This document shows, piece after piece, positions 15,535 to 23,824 of a stretch of 64,000 bases of DNA. The DNA lies in NCBI GenBank assembly GCA_963775085.1, contig CAVZHO010000006.1:124001-188000 (forward strand), in the 5' to 3' direction. A model generated the notes under the pieces. It searched no databases and had not been told where the DNA came from. It saw nothing but the letters and a program-made list of their open reading frames with translations. Numbering within the stretch: the first letter of the stretch is position 1; the number at the start of each line of letters is the position of its first letter. Origin of the DNA: JAAFIP01 sp963775085 (lineage in GTDB: Bacteria; Pseudomonadota; Gammaproteobacteria; Burkholderiales; Burkholderiaceae_C). The position numbers and the translations under genes are program-made.

Positions 15535-16530
15535 ATGCTGGAGCTAAACCTTTCCTCTTCAATTGCTGTCGCCTACAGCGGCGGCGCGGACTCGACCGCG
15601 CTGCTGCTGATGTGCGCCGAGCAGTTCCCTGGCCAGGTGCAGGCCATTCACATTCACCACGGTTTGCAGGCTGCAGCGGACGATTTTGCGGCGCATTGCC
15701 AGGCGTTTTGCAGTGCGCTCCATGTGCCTTTGCATGTGGTGCATGTGAACGCGAAGCATGCCAGTGGTGACAGCCCGGAGGACGCAGCGCGGCGGGCGCG
15801 GTATGCCGCGCTGTCTGGCAAGGTTTTGGAGCTAAATCAGGCCATAGTCCCTGTCGGTAGGACACAAGCAGCTATCAAAACTGTAGTAATTGCCCAGCAT
15901 GCGGATGACCAGGTAGAGACGCTGCTGCTGGCGCTGAGCCGGGGCGCGGGGTTGCCGGGCTTGTCGGCCATGCCTGCGCGCTGGCAGCGTGATGGGCTGG
16001 AGTTTGTGCGGCCCTTGCTAGACGTGCCTGCGGCGGAGATTCGCGCTTGGCTGGCGGCGCGGGGGTTGGTGGCGCGGCATCCGGGTAGTACGGGCTTTGC
16101 CGCCACGCTGGGGCAGGGCTGGATTGAAGACCCGACCAATACCGACACGCAATTCACCCGCAACCGCATCCGCCAGGTGCTGCTACCGGCCTTGCAGCAG
16201 ACCTTTCCACGGTTTCGGGAAACCTTTGCCCGTTCGGCACGCCATGCGGCAGAGGCCCAGGTAATACTTGCGCAAGCAGCTATGGAAGATGTAGCAAAAG
16301 TAGGCAACCCGCCACGTATCGATGCACTGCAAACGCTCAGCCCAGAGCGCCAGGCCAATGCGCTGCGCTATTGGCTCAAGACCACCCACCAAGTGAGCCC
16401 CAGTGCGGCGCAGCTGGCCGAGCTGCAAAGCCAAATTGCCGCCTGCACGAACCGGGGCAAACACATTCGCATCAAGGTGGCGAGCGGCTATGTGGAGCGG
16501 CACGGTGAGGTGCTGGCTTACCTGGCTTAA
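15535..16530 (+). CDS. tilS: tRNA(Ile)-lysidine synthetase TilS
   Basis: A 331-residue enzyme that converts C34 of tRNA-Ile(CAU) to lysidine, essential for AUA decoding. The PP-loop ATP motif SGGADS is at residues 15-20. HHGL, ARRARYAAL and AQHADDQVETLLL (from residue 120) are family signatures. The region IEDPTNTDTQFTRNRIR, which contacts tRNA, is present. Residues about 99-117 (ELNQAIVPVGRTQAAIKTV) are not typical TilS sequence and are encoded by a reverse-oriented copy of the interspersed repeat, in frame. The start at 15535 lacks a strong SD; a nearby ATG at 15514 is out of frame. Confidence 0.92.
   Translation: MLELNLSSSIAVAYSGGADSTALLLMCAEQFPGQVQAIHIHHGLQAAADDFAAHCQAFCSALHVPLHVVHVNAKHASGDSPEDAARRARYAALSGKVLELNQAIVPVGRTQAAIKTVVIAQHADDQVETLLLALSRGAGLPGLSAMPARWQRDGLEFVRPLLDVPAAEIRAWLAARGLVARHPGSTGFAATLGQGWIEDPTNTDTQFTRNRIRQVLLPALQQTFPRFRETFARSARHAAEAQVILAQAAMEDVAKVGNPPRIDALQTLSPERQANALRYWLKTTHQVSPSAAQLAELQSQIAACTNRGKHIRIKVASGYVERHGEVLAYLA
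15830..15885 (-). repeat. Interspersed repeat, copy R5, in frame inside tilS
   Basis: On the minus strand it reads TTTTGATAGCTGCTTGTGTCC, four bases, then GACAGGGACTATGG, one of the best matches to R1. It lies wholly within the tilS reading frame and encodes the atypical residues about 99-117, just before the conserved AQHADDQ motif. The frame stays open through it. Confidence 0.7.
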
Positions 16531-16772
16531 AGCTCGTCGCCCTCGCGGGGTGCTTGCCCGCCTGCACGGGACATGATGCGGTCAAACGCGGCCAGGTCGG
16601 CGCGGGCCACGCGGCTGCGGAAATAGTCCTCAGTGTCGATAGCGGCCAGCTTTTCGGCAGCGGCCATGGCGACAAACTGGTTAATGCTGGTACCGTCGCG
16701 CTTGCTCACGCGTTCAATGCCCGCCTTGAGCGAGCGCGGCAGGCGTAGGGGGTAGGTGGCTACATCGCTCAT
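16527..16772 (-). CDS. Antitoxin of a PIN toxin pair (RHH/CopG-like)
   Basis: An 81-residue protein, MSDVATYPLRLPRSLKAGIERVSKRDGTSINQFVAMAAAEKLA, with the short beta-strand and two-helix pattern of ribbon-helix-helix regulators. The C-terminal part (RVARADLAAFDRIMSRAGG) probably masks the toxin. Its ATG overlaps the toxin stop by ATGA, so the two are translationally coupled, with the toxin gene first. It also converges on tilS, ending 4 bp inside that gene's stop region. Confidence 0.8.
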   Translation of the reverse strand: MSDVATYPLRLPRSLKAGIERVSKRDGTSINQFVAMAAAEKLAAIDTEDYFRSRVARADLAAFDRIMSRAGGQAPREGDEL

Positions 16773-17188
16773 GGAATACTCCTTAAAAATTCACCAGGTC
16801 GTTGCACTTTCAGCCCAAAAGTCTTTGCGGCTGCCTGAAAATGCCGCAAATTGAAGGTGAGCAGGGCGGCCGCTTGGGCATTTACCGCAGCTTCCAGCAC
16901 CATTTCGTCAGACGGATCACGCAGTTGCGGTCTCCAGCGAAAATGCACCTGGACGGGCTGGGATATCGCAATCACGGCTTCAACATACAGCGTAGCGTCC
17001 TGCAAACTGATGCCCGCAGCTTTTACATGCTCAGGGCGCAGGCAGACAGTCTCGTACTCCATAGCCAAAGCCACACTCACACCACACTGCAAGCGGCCCT
17101 GCCGCACCATGCGCAACAGCTCGGCAGAAGCGCCCGAGGGGCTGCGCATAGCACTAACGACGACATCGGTATCGAAAACAATCAGCAT
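16769..17188 (-). CDS. PIN-domain toxin (COG1569-like)
   Basis: A 139-residue PIN-domain protein, MLIVFDTDVVVSAMRSPSGASAELLRM. It has acidic residues at positions 6 and 8 and the EYETV segment (Glu at about 44-46); further acidic residues lie in LRDPSDEMVLEAAVNA. This matches the 'putative toxin component, PIN family' group. The toxin precedes its antitoxin, the reverse of vapBC. A 25-bp inverted repeat immediately upstream could be the autoregulatory site. Confidence 0.82.
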   Translation of the reverse strand: MLIVFDTDVVVSAMRSPSGASAELLRMVRQGRLQCGVSVALAMEYETVCLRPEHVKAAGISLQDATLYVEAVIAISQPVQVHFRWRPQLRDPSDEMVLEAAVNAQAAALLTFNLRHFQAAAKTFGLKVQRPGEFLRSIP

Positions 17189-17213
17189 ATAGTAATATCA
17201 CAGAAGATACTAT
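17189..17213 (-). promoter_or_regulatory. Inverted repeat upstream of the PIN toxin
   Basis: ATAGTA and TACTAT are perfect 6-bp arms separated by 13 bp, directly abutting the toxin start codon at 17188. A site here would overlap the toxin's translation start and probably its promoter, which fits toxin-antitoxin autorepression. The call is made on position and symmetry alone. Confidence 0.4.
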
Positions 17214-17300
17214 TTTAATTGATTTTTAGAATGCCAGTTGCAGCATTTCACGGTGGTTTTACTGCGGTATGCGCCCAGTATTTACCCTGGGAGGCGTGGA

Positions 17301-17306
17301 TATAAT
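17301..17306 (+). promoter_or_regulatory. Possible -10 element for lysC
   Basis: TATAAT at 17301-17306, 70 bp before the lysC start. No good -35 is seen at 17 bp, so a weak or activator-dependent promoter is possible. The leader between it and the start codon has no clear Shine-Dalgarno sequence. Confidence 0.3.
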
Positions 17307-17375
17307 CAAAGGCTTTGCCATACGCCTACGCTGGGGCGGCAAAACACCGACCATCAGCGCTTTTTCAACTGAAAA

Positions 17376-18644
17376 ATGGCTTTAATTGTTCATAAATACG
17401 GCGGCACGTCGATGGGTTCGACGGAGCGCATCAGAAACGTCGCCAAGCGCGTGGCCAAGTGGGCGCGCTCGGGCCACCAGATGGTGGTGGTGCCCAGCGC
17501 CATGAGCGGCGAGACCAACCGCCTGCTGGGCCTGGCCAAAGAGCTGGCTCCGGCTAAATCCAACGATGCGTACAGCCGCGAGCTGGACATGCTGGCCTCT
17601 ACGGGCGAGCAGGTGTCCAGTGCGCTGCTGGCGATTGCGCTGCAAGCCGAGGGTCTGGAGTCGGTCAGCTACGCGGGCTGGCAGGTACCCATCAAAACCA
17701 ACAACGCCCACACCAAGGCGCGCATTGAGTCGATTGACGACCAAAAAGTGCGCGCCGATCTGGCGGCGGGCAAAGTGGTGATCGTCACCGGCTTTCAGGG
17801 CGTGGACCCGGATGGCAACATCACCACCCTGGGCCGGGGCGGCAGCGACACCTCTGCCGTGGCCGTAGCTGCCGCCATGAAGGCCGCTGAATGCCTGATC
17901 TACACCGACGTGGACGGCGTCTACACCACCGACCCGCGCGTGGTGCCCGAGGCGCGCCGCCTGAGCACGGTGAGCTTTGAAGAGATGCTGGAGATGGCCT
18001 CCATGGGCAGCAAAATTCTGCAGATTCGCTCGGTCGAATTTGCCGGTAAATACAAGGTGCCGCTGCGCGTGCTGAGCAGCTTTACCCCTTGGGACATCAA
18101 CATCGACGAGGAGGCCAAGTCTGGCACCTTGATCACTTTTGAGGAAGACGAGCAAATGGAACAAGCCATCGTATCGGGCATTGCGTTTAACCGCGATGAA
18201 GCCAAAATTTCTGTGCTGGGCGTGCCCGACAAACCGGGCATTGCCTACCAAATTCTCGGTGCTATCGCCGATGCCAATATCGAGGTGGATGTGATCATCC
18301 AGAACCTCTCCAAAGACGGTAAAACCGATTTCAGCTTTACCGTGCATCGCAATGATTATGCCAAGGCCATGGACCTGCTGAAAACCAAAGTGCTGCCCAG
18401 CCTGGGCGCGCAAGAGGTGGTGGGCGACGCGAAGATCTGCAAGGTGAGCATTGTCGGCATTGGCATGCGCAGCCATGTGGGTGTCGCCAGCAAGATGTTC
18501 CGCGCGCTGGCTGAAGACGGCATCAACATCCAGATGATTTCGACCAGCGAGATCAAAACCTCGGTGGTGATTGACGAGAAATACATGGAACTGGCGGTGC
18601 GTGCGTTGCACAAGGCGTTTGACCTGGACCAGCCGGCGGTGTAA
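17376..18644 (+). CDS. lysC: Aspartate kinase
   Basis: A 422-residue aspartokinase catalysing the first step towards Lys, Met and Thr. The kinase domain begins ALIVHKYGGTSMGSTERI and includes TLGRGGSDTSAVAVAAAMKA and the Asp-rich TDVDGVYTTDPRVVP. Two ACT domains follow (AKISVLGVPDKPGIAYQILGAI and KVSIVGIGMRSHVGVASKMFRAL), which mediate feedback inhibition by Lys/Thr. The length is typical of the betaproteobacterial form. A strong bidirectional terminator follows 16 bp after the stop. Confidence 0.97.
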   Translation: MALIVHKYGGTSMGSTERIRNVAKRVAKWARSGHQMVVVPSAMSGETNRLLGLAKELAPAKSNDAYSRELDMLASTGEQVSSALLAIALQAEGLESVSYAGWQVPIKTNNAHTKARIESIDDQKVRADLAAGKVVIVTGFQGVDPDGNITTLGRGGSDTSAVAVAAAMKAAECLIYTDVDGVYTTDPRVVPEARRLSTVSFEEMLEMASMGSKILQIRSVEFAGKYKVPLRVLSSFTPWDINIDEEAKSGTLITFEEDEQMEQAIVSGIAFNRDEAKISVLGVPDKPGIAYQILGAIADANIEVDVIIQNLSKDGKTDFSFTVHRNDYAKAMDLLKTKVLPSLGAQEVVGDAKICKVSIVGIGMRSHVGVASKMFRALAEDGINIQMISTSEIKTSVVIDEKYMELAVRALHKAFDLDQPAV

Positions 18645-18660
18645 TCCACAAAGCACATTA

Positions 18661-18688
18661 AAAAAGCCACCGCATGCGGTGGCTTTTT
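18661..18688 (+). terminator. Bidirectional rho-independent terminator
   Basis: A perfect 28-bp palindrome, AAAAAGCCACCGCATGCGGTGGCTTTTT in form (arms AAAAAGCCACCGCA and TGCGGTGGCTTTTT). It has a GC-rich stem flanked by A and T tracts and lies between the convergent lysC and cytochrome c genes, so it can end both transcripts. Confidence 0.9.
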
Positions 18689-18707
18689 GTTGGGCGGATC
18701 AGAAGCA

Positions 18708-19034
18708 TTACTTCTGTGCCAGCACCCAGGTAGCCAGCTTCAAAGCGTCGGCTTCGTTGACCTGCGTGTTGGCCGGCATGGGGATGGGGCCAAAATTGCC
18801 TTTGCCGGGGACGCTGCCTTTTTGGATGATATGGGCCAGTTTTTTGGCCGCATCGGCATCACCAGCGTATTTTTTAGAAACTTCGTTAAACGCAGGGCCG
18901 ACCATTTTTTTGTCCACCGCATGGCAAGCCATGCAGTTTTTGGAGGTCGCCAAGGCTTGGTCAGCAAAAGCGGGCGCGCTTACAGCGACAAGAACAGTGG
19001 TGACAGCGGCGAGGGTAATCAATTTGAGTTTCAT
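18708..19034 (-). CDS. Class I c-type cytochrome (c551/c5-like)
   Basis: A 108-residue periplasmic monohaem cytochrome. The start chosen is the ATG at 19034 after AAGGAAG. A signal peptide runs to about residue 24 (APAFA-D). The haem site is CMACH at residues 34-38, and Met86 in GPIPMPAN is the probable sixth ligand. Such proteins carry electrons from the bc1 complex to terminal oxidases or reductases. It is monocistronic and shares the palindromic terminator with lysC. Confidence 0.92.
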   Translation of the reverse strand: MKLKLITLAAVTTVLVAVSAPAFADQALATSKNCMACHAVDKKMVGPAFNEVSKKYAGDADAAKKLAHIIQKGSVPGKGNFGPIPMPANTQVNEADALKLATWVLAQK

Positions 19035-19301
19035 GGTCTTCCTTAACGTCTTTAAAAACACCCCAAGGGGTGTAAGATGCATTGCATCCGATACACAAGA
19101 TAACGCAATTCTAGGGCTTGGCGTTGACCCAACCACTAGGTAATAGCGCAATAAACGCAGAAGTCTGGGGTTTTAACGACATCTTTGGCAATCTATGGCA
19201 GTACCGGGCTATGGTAGATATAGTCGTTTAAAATCAAGCAGTTGCGCTGAAATGACAAGCCACTTTGGGGCCCACTTAGCCCCCATTTGCCGGAGAGCAG
19301 T

Positions 19302-19577
19302 ATGTATTTATTAGGTTTAGGCCTCGTTTTATTAATGATGAAGTACCTGGAAATTGGCCCCGTGGCCAAGTGGGACTGGTACGACCAGTGGTACTTGTTC
19401 GCCGCGCCCTTTATCTTGACCATTTTGTGGTGGGCCTATGTGGACTGGTCGGGTTACGATAAAAAGAAAGCCCAAGAGAAGATGGATGCGCGCAAACAAG
19501 AGCGCCTGCAAAAAAACCGCGTGGCCTTGGGCACCGACAAAGGGCATGGTAAGGGAAAAGTCACTACCAAGCGCTAA
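19302..19577 (+). CDS. Small Trp-rich membrane protein (TIGR04438-like)
   Basis: A 91-residue protein. The start chosen is the ATG at 19302, after GGAGA. Two short hydrophobic helices (MYLLGLGLVLLMMKYLEIGP and YLFAAPFILTILWWAYVDW) carry five Trp in about 35 residues. A charged tail follows (KKKAQEKMDARKQERLQ). This matches the 'small Trp-rich protein' family of Burkholderiales, whose function is unknown. It converges on ilvD with a gap of 2 bp. Confidence 0.8.
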   Translation: MYLLGLGLVLLMMKYLEIGPVAKWDWYDQWYLFAAPFILTILWWAYVDWSGYDKKKAQEKMDARKQERLQKNRVALGTDKGHGKGKVTTKR

Positions 19578-19579
19578 TT

Positions 19580-21277
19580 TCAATAGTTGTCCAGCACCGC
19601 ACCTTTGGACGCGCTGGAGGCGTTAAAGGCAAACTTGGCCTGCACGCCGCGCGTGTAACGCGGCGCGGGTTGCTTCCAGAGCGCGCGGCGCTTGGCCAGT
19701 TCAGCATCGCTTACATTGAGTTGTAACAGCAGCTGCTTGGAGTCAATCGTTACGCTATCGCCGTTCTGAATCAAGGCAATGTTGCCGCCCGCTGCCGCCT
19801 CGGGGGCGACATGGCCGACCACCATGCCCCAAGTACCGCCGCTAAAGCGCCCGTCGGTGATCAAACCCACGGTTTCGCCCATGCCCGCGCCGATCAGCGC
19901 GCCAGTAGGCGCTAACATTTCGGGCATGCCGGGGCCGCCTTTGGGGCCCAGGTAGCGCAGCACCATCACGTCGCCATGGGTGATTTTGCCGTCCAGGATG
20001 GCTTTCAGGGCCGATTGCTCGTCGTCAAAGCATTTGGCCGGCCCCGTCATGACCGGGTTTTTCAGGCCGGTGATTTTGGCGACTGCGCCTTCGGGGCTCA
20101 GGTTGCCTTTCAGAATAGCCAGGTGGCCTTCTTTGTACATCGGCTTGTCGATCGGGCGGATCACGTTTTGGTCAGCACGCGGCACCGCGGGGATGTCTTT
20201 CAACACCTCGGCAATGGTTTGCCCGGTGATGGTGATGCAGTCGCCGTGCAGCATGCCTGCAGCCAGCAGGGTCTTCATCACTTGGGGGATGCCGCCTGCC
20301 AAATGCAAGTCCACGGCCAGGTAGCGGCCCGAAGGCTTCAGGTCGCAAATGACGGGCACTTTTTTGCGCATGCGCTCAAAGTCGTCAATGCTCCACTCTA
20401 CGCCCGCCGCGTGGGCGATGGCCAAAAAGTGTAGCACGGCGTTGGTGCTGCCACCGGTGGCCATGATGACGGCCACGGCGTTTTCAATCGCCTTTTTGGT
20501 GACGATGTCGCGTGGCTTGATGTCTTTTTTAATCGCCTCCACCAGCACCTTGGCCGACTCTTTGGCCGAGTTCATTTTTTCGTCGTGCGGGTTGGCCATG
20601 GTGGACGAGTAGGGCAGCGAAATGCCCAGCGCCTCGAAGGCGGACGACATGGTGTTGGCCGTGTACATGCCGCCGCACGAGCCGGTGCCGGGGATGGCGC
20701 GCATTTCGATCTGGCGCAGGTCTTCGTCGCTCATATTGCCTGCGGCGTTTTGGCCCACGGCCTCAAACACGCTCACGATGTTGAGGTCCTGGTCTTTGTA
20801 GCGGCCCGGCAGGATGGTGCCGCCGTACACGTAGATAGCGGGCACGTTGGCACGCAGCATGCCCATCAGGCCGCCGGGCATGTTTTTGTCGCAACCGCCA
20901 ACGACGACCACGCCGTCCATCCACTGGCCTTGCACGCAGGTTTCGATGCAATCGCTGATCACTTCGCGGCTGATCAGCGAATACTTCATGCCCTCAGTGC
21001 CCATGGCCATGCCGTCGGAAATGGTGGGCGTGCCAAACACCTGGGCGTTGCCACCGGCTGCTTCAATGCCCTCAATCGCCGCGTCGGCCAGTTTTTGCAA
21101 ACCGCTGTTGCAGGGGGTGATGGTGCTGTGCCCGTTGGCCACGCCCACCATCGGCTTGCCAAAGTCGCTCTCTTTGTAGCCCATGCCGTAGTACATGGAG
21201 CGGTTCGGCGCGCGGGCCTTGCCCTCGGTGATGTTGGCAGAGCGCAGGGGCTGGATGGGGATGGTTTTGCTGGTCAT
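19580..21277 (-). CDS. ilvD: Dihydroxy-acid dehydratase
   Basis: A 565-residue Fe-S dehydratase of branched-chain amino acid and pantothenate synthesis. Signatures seen: GVANGHSTITPCNSGLQ (cluster Cys), VVVGGCDKNMPGGLMGM, GTGSCGGMYTANTMSSAFEALG and GRFSGGTWGMVVGHVAPEA. The three cluster cysteines are present and the length is typical. It converts 2,3-dihydroxy-isovalerate/methylvalerate to the 2-keto acids. It is monocistronic on the minus strand, separated from the upstream OmpA-like gene by a hairpin terminator. Confidence 0.97.
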   Translation of the reverse strand: MTSKTIPIQPLRSANITEGKARAPNRSMYYGMGYKESDFGKPMVGVANGHSTITPCNSGLQKLADAAIEGIEAAGGNAQVFGTPTISDGMAMGTEGMKYSLISREVISDCIETCVQGQWMDGVVVVGGCDKNMPGGLMGMLRANVPAIYVYGGTILPGRYKDQDLNIVSVFEAVGQNAAGNMSDEDLRQIEMRAIPGTGSCGGMYTANTMSSAFEALGISLPYSSTMANPHDEKMNSAKESAKVLVEAIKKDIKPRDIVTKKAIENAVAVIMATGGSTNAVLHFLAIAHAAGVEWSIDDFERMRKKVPVICDLKPSGRYLAVDLHLAGGIPQVMKTLLAAGMLHGDCITITGQTIAEVLKDIPAVPRADQNVIRPIDKPMYKEGHLAILKGNLSPEGAVAKITGLKNPVMTGPAKCFDDEQSALKAILDGKITHGDVMVLRYLGPKGGPGMPEMLAPTGALIGAGMGETVGLITDGRFSGGTWGMVVGHVAPEAAAGGNIALIQNGDSVTIDSKQLLLQLNVSDAELAKRRALWKQPAPRYTRGVQAKFAFNASSASKGAVLDNY

Positions 21278-21354
21278 GGTGGGTCTTGGGTAAAAGCGGG
21301 CAAAGATGGAATTGTAGTAGGGTCAAAGTCGCCGCAGGTCTAATGCAGGAATCG

Positions 21355-21391
21355 AAAAAAGCCCGCGCCAGTTTCCCGGCGCGGGCTTTTT
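21355..21391 (-). terminator. Rho-independent terminator after the OmpA-like gene
   Basis: Stem GCCCGCGCC (21361-21369) and GGCGCGGGC (21378-21386) with an 8-base loop, flanked by A6 and T5. On the minus strand the hairpin ends in TTTTTT, placing it just after the stop of the YidB/OmpA gene and before ilvD. Confidence 0.88.
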
Positions 21392-21408
21392 GGGCGTATT
21401 ACGACGCG

Positions 21409-22512
21409 CTACAGCAAGGATACCTCGACCCTGCGGCCTTCCGCTGCGGTGGTGGCCCCTGCTTTGATGTCGTTGGGCCGCACCATCACGATCTTGTCTT
21501 CGGGTATGCCGCTGGCTTTGAGCAGGTCGCGCACAGCCAGGGCGCGCTGTTTGGCGAGCTCGGCGTTTTTGACGGGGTCGCCACTGGGATCGGTAAAGCC
21601 ACTGATGGCGGCTTTTTTGCCTGACTGCACGACCCCGGCCAGCACGGCGCCCAGGGCTTCTTTGCCGCCAGCGGCGATCTCAGCCTTGCCAGACGCAAAG
21701 TAGAACTTGACGATACCGTTGTCGACTTTGACAGATGCACCATCGGCGCTGACTGCGGACGCTGCCGTGGCCTTGGCGGCCGCATCGGCTGCTGCTTTGG
21801 CGTCGGCGGCAGCCTTGGCTGTCGCATCTGCGGCCGCTTTGGCTGCGTCTGCCGAGGCGACTGCTGTCGCCTTGGTCGCGTCTGCCGCAGCTTTTTTCGC
21901 GGCATCACCACCACCACTATTGCAATAACTGAGTAAAAAGAGGCCGGCAACGCCCGCGGCAAGCCATGGCAACCACTTCATCAGGCCACTGCCTGCGGCA
22001 TTTCCGACATCGGCTACCTGATCGACTGCTTGGGCGGCTGTGCTACCGACCACTTTGCTGGCCGCGACGCCCGCCGCAGCGGTGCCCGCCATGCCGCCCG
22101 AGATCCAGTCTTTACCGCTTCCAATCGCGCTCATCACGTCGGATGAAAGTGAGGTGGGAACGGTGCCCCCTGGGGTCAGCTTGCCAATGATGGCGGGCAA
22201 AATAAAACCCAAAGCCGAGGTGGCGGTGGAGCTGCCAATGCCCAGCTTGGAGGTGATGGCGCCGATCAAGCCGCCTTGCCCGCCCAAGGCGGACTCGAGT
22301 TGTGCGGGGTTGATGGACTGCGCGCCGGCACCACCACCCAGCCAGGATTGGGCGATATGGCCCAAGCCCGCACTGGACAGCTTGGACATAAAGCCAGTTA
22401 AACCGCCCGTGTCTTTGTTGGTGAGGTAAGCCAGCAGCATTTGCACCAAAGGGCCCGCCTTGTCGCCCAAGCCAAAGCGCGAGGCTGCTTCACGAATAAT
22501 CGTTTCAAACAT
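21409..22512 (-). CDS. YidB-like (DUF937) N-domain fused to OmpA C-domain
   Basis: A 367-residue protein. Residues 1 to about 140 resemble YidB/DUF937 (GGLTGFMSKLSSAGLGHIAQSWLG, ALGFILPAIIGKLTPGG). One membrane helix (WLPWLAAGVAGLFLLSYC, about 185-200) follows, then a long Ala/Lys/Asp repeat stretch (AKAAADATAKAAADAKAAAD), probably a periplasmic coiled spacer. The C-terminal OmpA domain (VKFYFASGKAEIA...GFTDPSGDPVKNAELAKQRALAVRDLL...GRRVEVSLL) should bind peptidoglycan. The layout suggests an inner-membrane protein reaching to the wall. Its function is unknown. Confidence 0.85.
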   Translation of the reverse strand: MFETIIREAASRFGLGDKAGPLVQMLLAYLTNKDTGGLTGFMSKLSSAGLGHIAQSWLGGGAGAQSINPAQLESALGGQGGLIGAITSKLGIGSSTATSALGFILPAIIGKLTPGGTVPTSLSSDVMSAIGSGKDWISGGMAGTAAAGVAASKVVGSTAAQAVDQVADVGNAAGSGLMKWLPWLAAGVAGLFLLSYCNSGGGDAAKKAAADATKATAVASADAAKAAADATAKAAADAKAAADAAAKATAASAVSADGASVKVDNGIVKFYFASGKAEIAAGGKEALGAVLAGVVQSGKKAAISGFTDPSGDPVKNAELAKQRALAVRDLLKASGIPEDKIVMVRPNDIKAGATTAAEGRRVEVSLL

Positions 22513-22751
22513 TGTTTATTCTCCAAAATAAGAGTGTTTCGAAAACTGAACCATTACACGCAAAGCAGCGTGTAGCGCAGATTCTAGGGAGTTAAGTACA
22601 AAAGTGCTACTTATTTTGCTAATTTAGCTACTACTTACGGGATTTGGTGGCTGATTGTTTTTGCATCTGACGCATTGGACGGTTAATTGTGAAAGGGGCA
22701 GTGCAAACTATTAAAAATGGAGCTGCTCCCATTCCATGCACAATACGTCCC

Positions 22752-23558
22752 ATGCTAATTCACCCCCAAATCAATCCCGTCGCGCTGCAACTAGGCCCTA
22801 TGGCCATCCATTGGTATGGCCTGACCTACCTGGCCGCCTTTGGGCTGTTTATGTATTTAGGCATCCGCCGCTTGCAGCACCAGCCTTTTGCGTCGATCAC
22901 GGGTGCGGGCGCTTGGAGTCGCAAAGACGTGGAGGACATTCTTTTTCTGGGTGTGATGGGCGTGGTGCTGGGTGGGCGCTTGGGCTACTGTCTGTTTTAC
23001 AAGCCTGCGTATTACGCGGCGCATCCGCTGGAGATTTTTTATATCTGGCAGGGCGGCATGAGCTTTCATGGCGGCATGCTGGGCGTGGTCGTGGCTGAAG
23101 TTTGGTTTGCCTGGTCGCGCAAGCGCCCGCTGTTGCAGGTGGCCGACTTTGTCGCGCCCTGCGTGCCCACCGGGCTGATGATGGGGCGGGTGGGCAACTT
23201 TATCAATGGTGAGTTGTGGGGGCGTGTGAGCGACCCGTCCTTGCCCTGGGGCATGGTGTTTCGAGGCGCGGGCGATGCACCACGCCACCCCTCGCAGATC
23301 TACCAAATGCTGATGGAAGGCCTGCTGCTGTTCATCCTGCTTTGGTTGTACGCGCGCAAAGAGCGCAAACCCGGACAGGTGGCGGCGGCGTTTTTGCTGC
23401 TGTATGGCATCTTTCGTTTTGTGGCCGAGTTCTTCCGCGAGCCCGACGCGCACCTGGGCCTTCTTAGCCTGGGCATGAGCATGGGGCAATGGCTGTGCGT
23501 GCCGATGATCCTGGGTGGCGCGGCCCTGTGGCTATGGGCGGGGCAAAGACGCAGCTGA
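22752..23558 (+). CDS. lgt: Prolipoprotein diacylglyceryl transferase
   Basis: A 268-residue inner-membrane enzyme that attaches diacylglycerol to the lipobox Cys of lipoproteins. The start at 22752 gives MLIHPQINPVALQLGPMAIHWYGLTY, the usual Lgt opening; an in-frame extension to 22689 looks spurious. Signatures seen are HWYGL, GGRLGYCLFY, GGMSFHGGMLG and the Lgt signature GRVGNFINGELWGR, with HPSQIYQ near the C-terminus. It stands alone in the window. Confidence 0.95.
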   Translation: MLIHPQINPVALQLGPMAIHWYGLTYLAAFGLFMYLGIRRLQHQPFASITGAGAWSRKDVEDILFLGVMGVVLGGRLGYCLFYKPAYYAAHPLEIFYIWQGGMSFHGGMLGVVVAEVWFAWSRKRPLLQVADFVAPCVPTGLMMGRVGNFINGELWGRVSDPSLPWGMVFRGAGDAPRHPSQIYQMLMEGLLLFILLWLYARKERKPGQVAAAFLLLYGIFRFVAEFFREPDAHLGLLSLGMSMGQWLCVPMILGGAALWLWAGQRRS

Positions 23559-23589
23559 GTTCAGCAATTGCGCCGTGACAGCGAATGCT

Positions 23590-23640
23590 TTATTTTTAAT
23601 AGCAAAGAATGTCCTGGCGACATGGACTATGGGCTATTTT
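23590..23640 (+). repeat. Interspersed repeat, copy R6
   Basis: TTTTTAATAGC, a divergent stretch, GTCCTGGCGACATGGACTATGGGCTATTTT. It agrees with R1 at AATAGC, GTCC, GACA.GGACTATG and GC.ATTTT. It lies in the 266-bp gap between lgt and the malonyl-CoA decarboxylase gene; the rest of that gap holds no feature I can support. Confidence 0.6.
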
Positions 23641-23824
23641 CATCAATAAATACGCATTGAAATATTTGATTTAAAGCTTGGGTAAACCCCTATGCGCACC
23701 AATGGGTTGACAGCCCGTGCATGGTGTTTCTACGCACTGATTGCGGGCTCTAACTTCCCCATAATGGCCTGACCATTTACTTTGTGCCTGCCCAAGGGCA
23801 ACGTTCTATCTCCTCCACTATTCC

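Noticed and set aside
16253..16305. Second repeat-like patch in tilS (GCGCAAGCAGCTATGG)
   Set aside because: Only the AAGCAGCTAT core resembles the family; no GGAC/GTCC arm. Too weak to call.
17382..18656. 424-residue frame antisense to lysC
   Set aside because: It is His/Gly-rich shadow sequence of a well-conserved aspartate kinase gene and lacks any domain or RBS.
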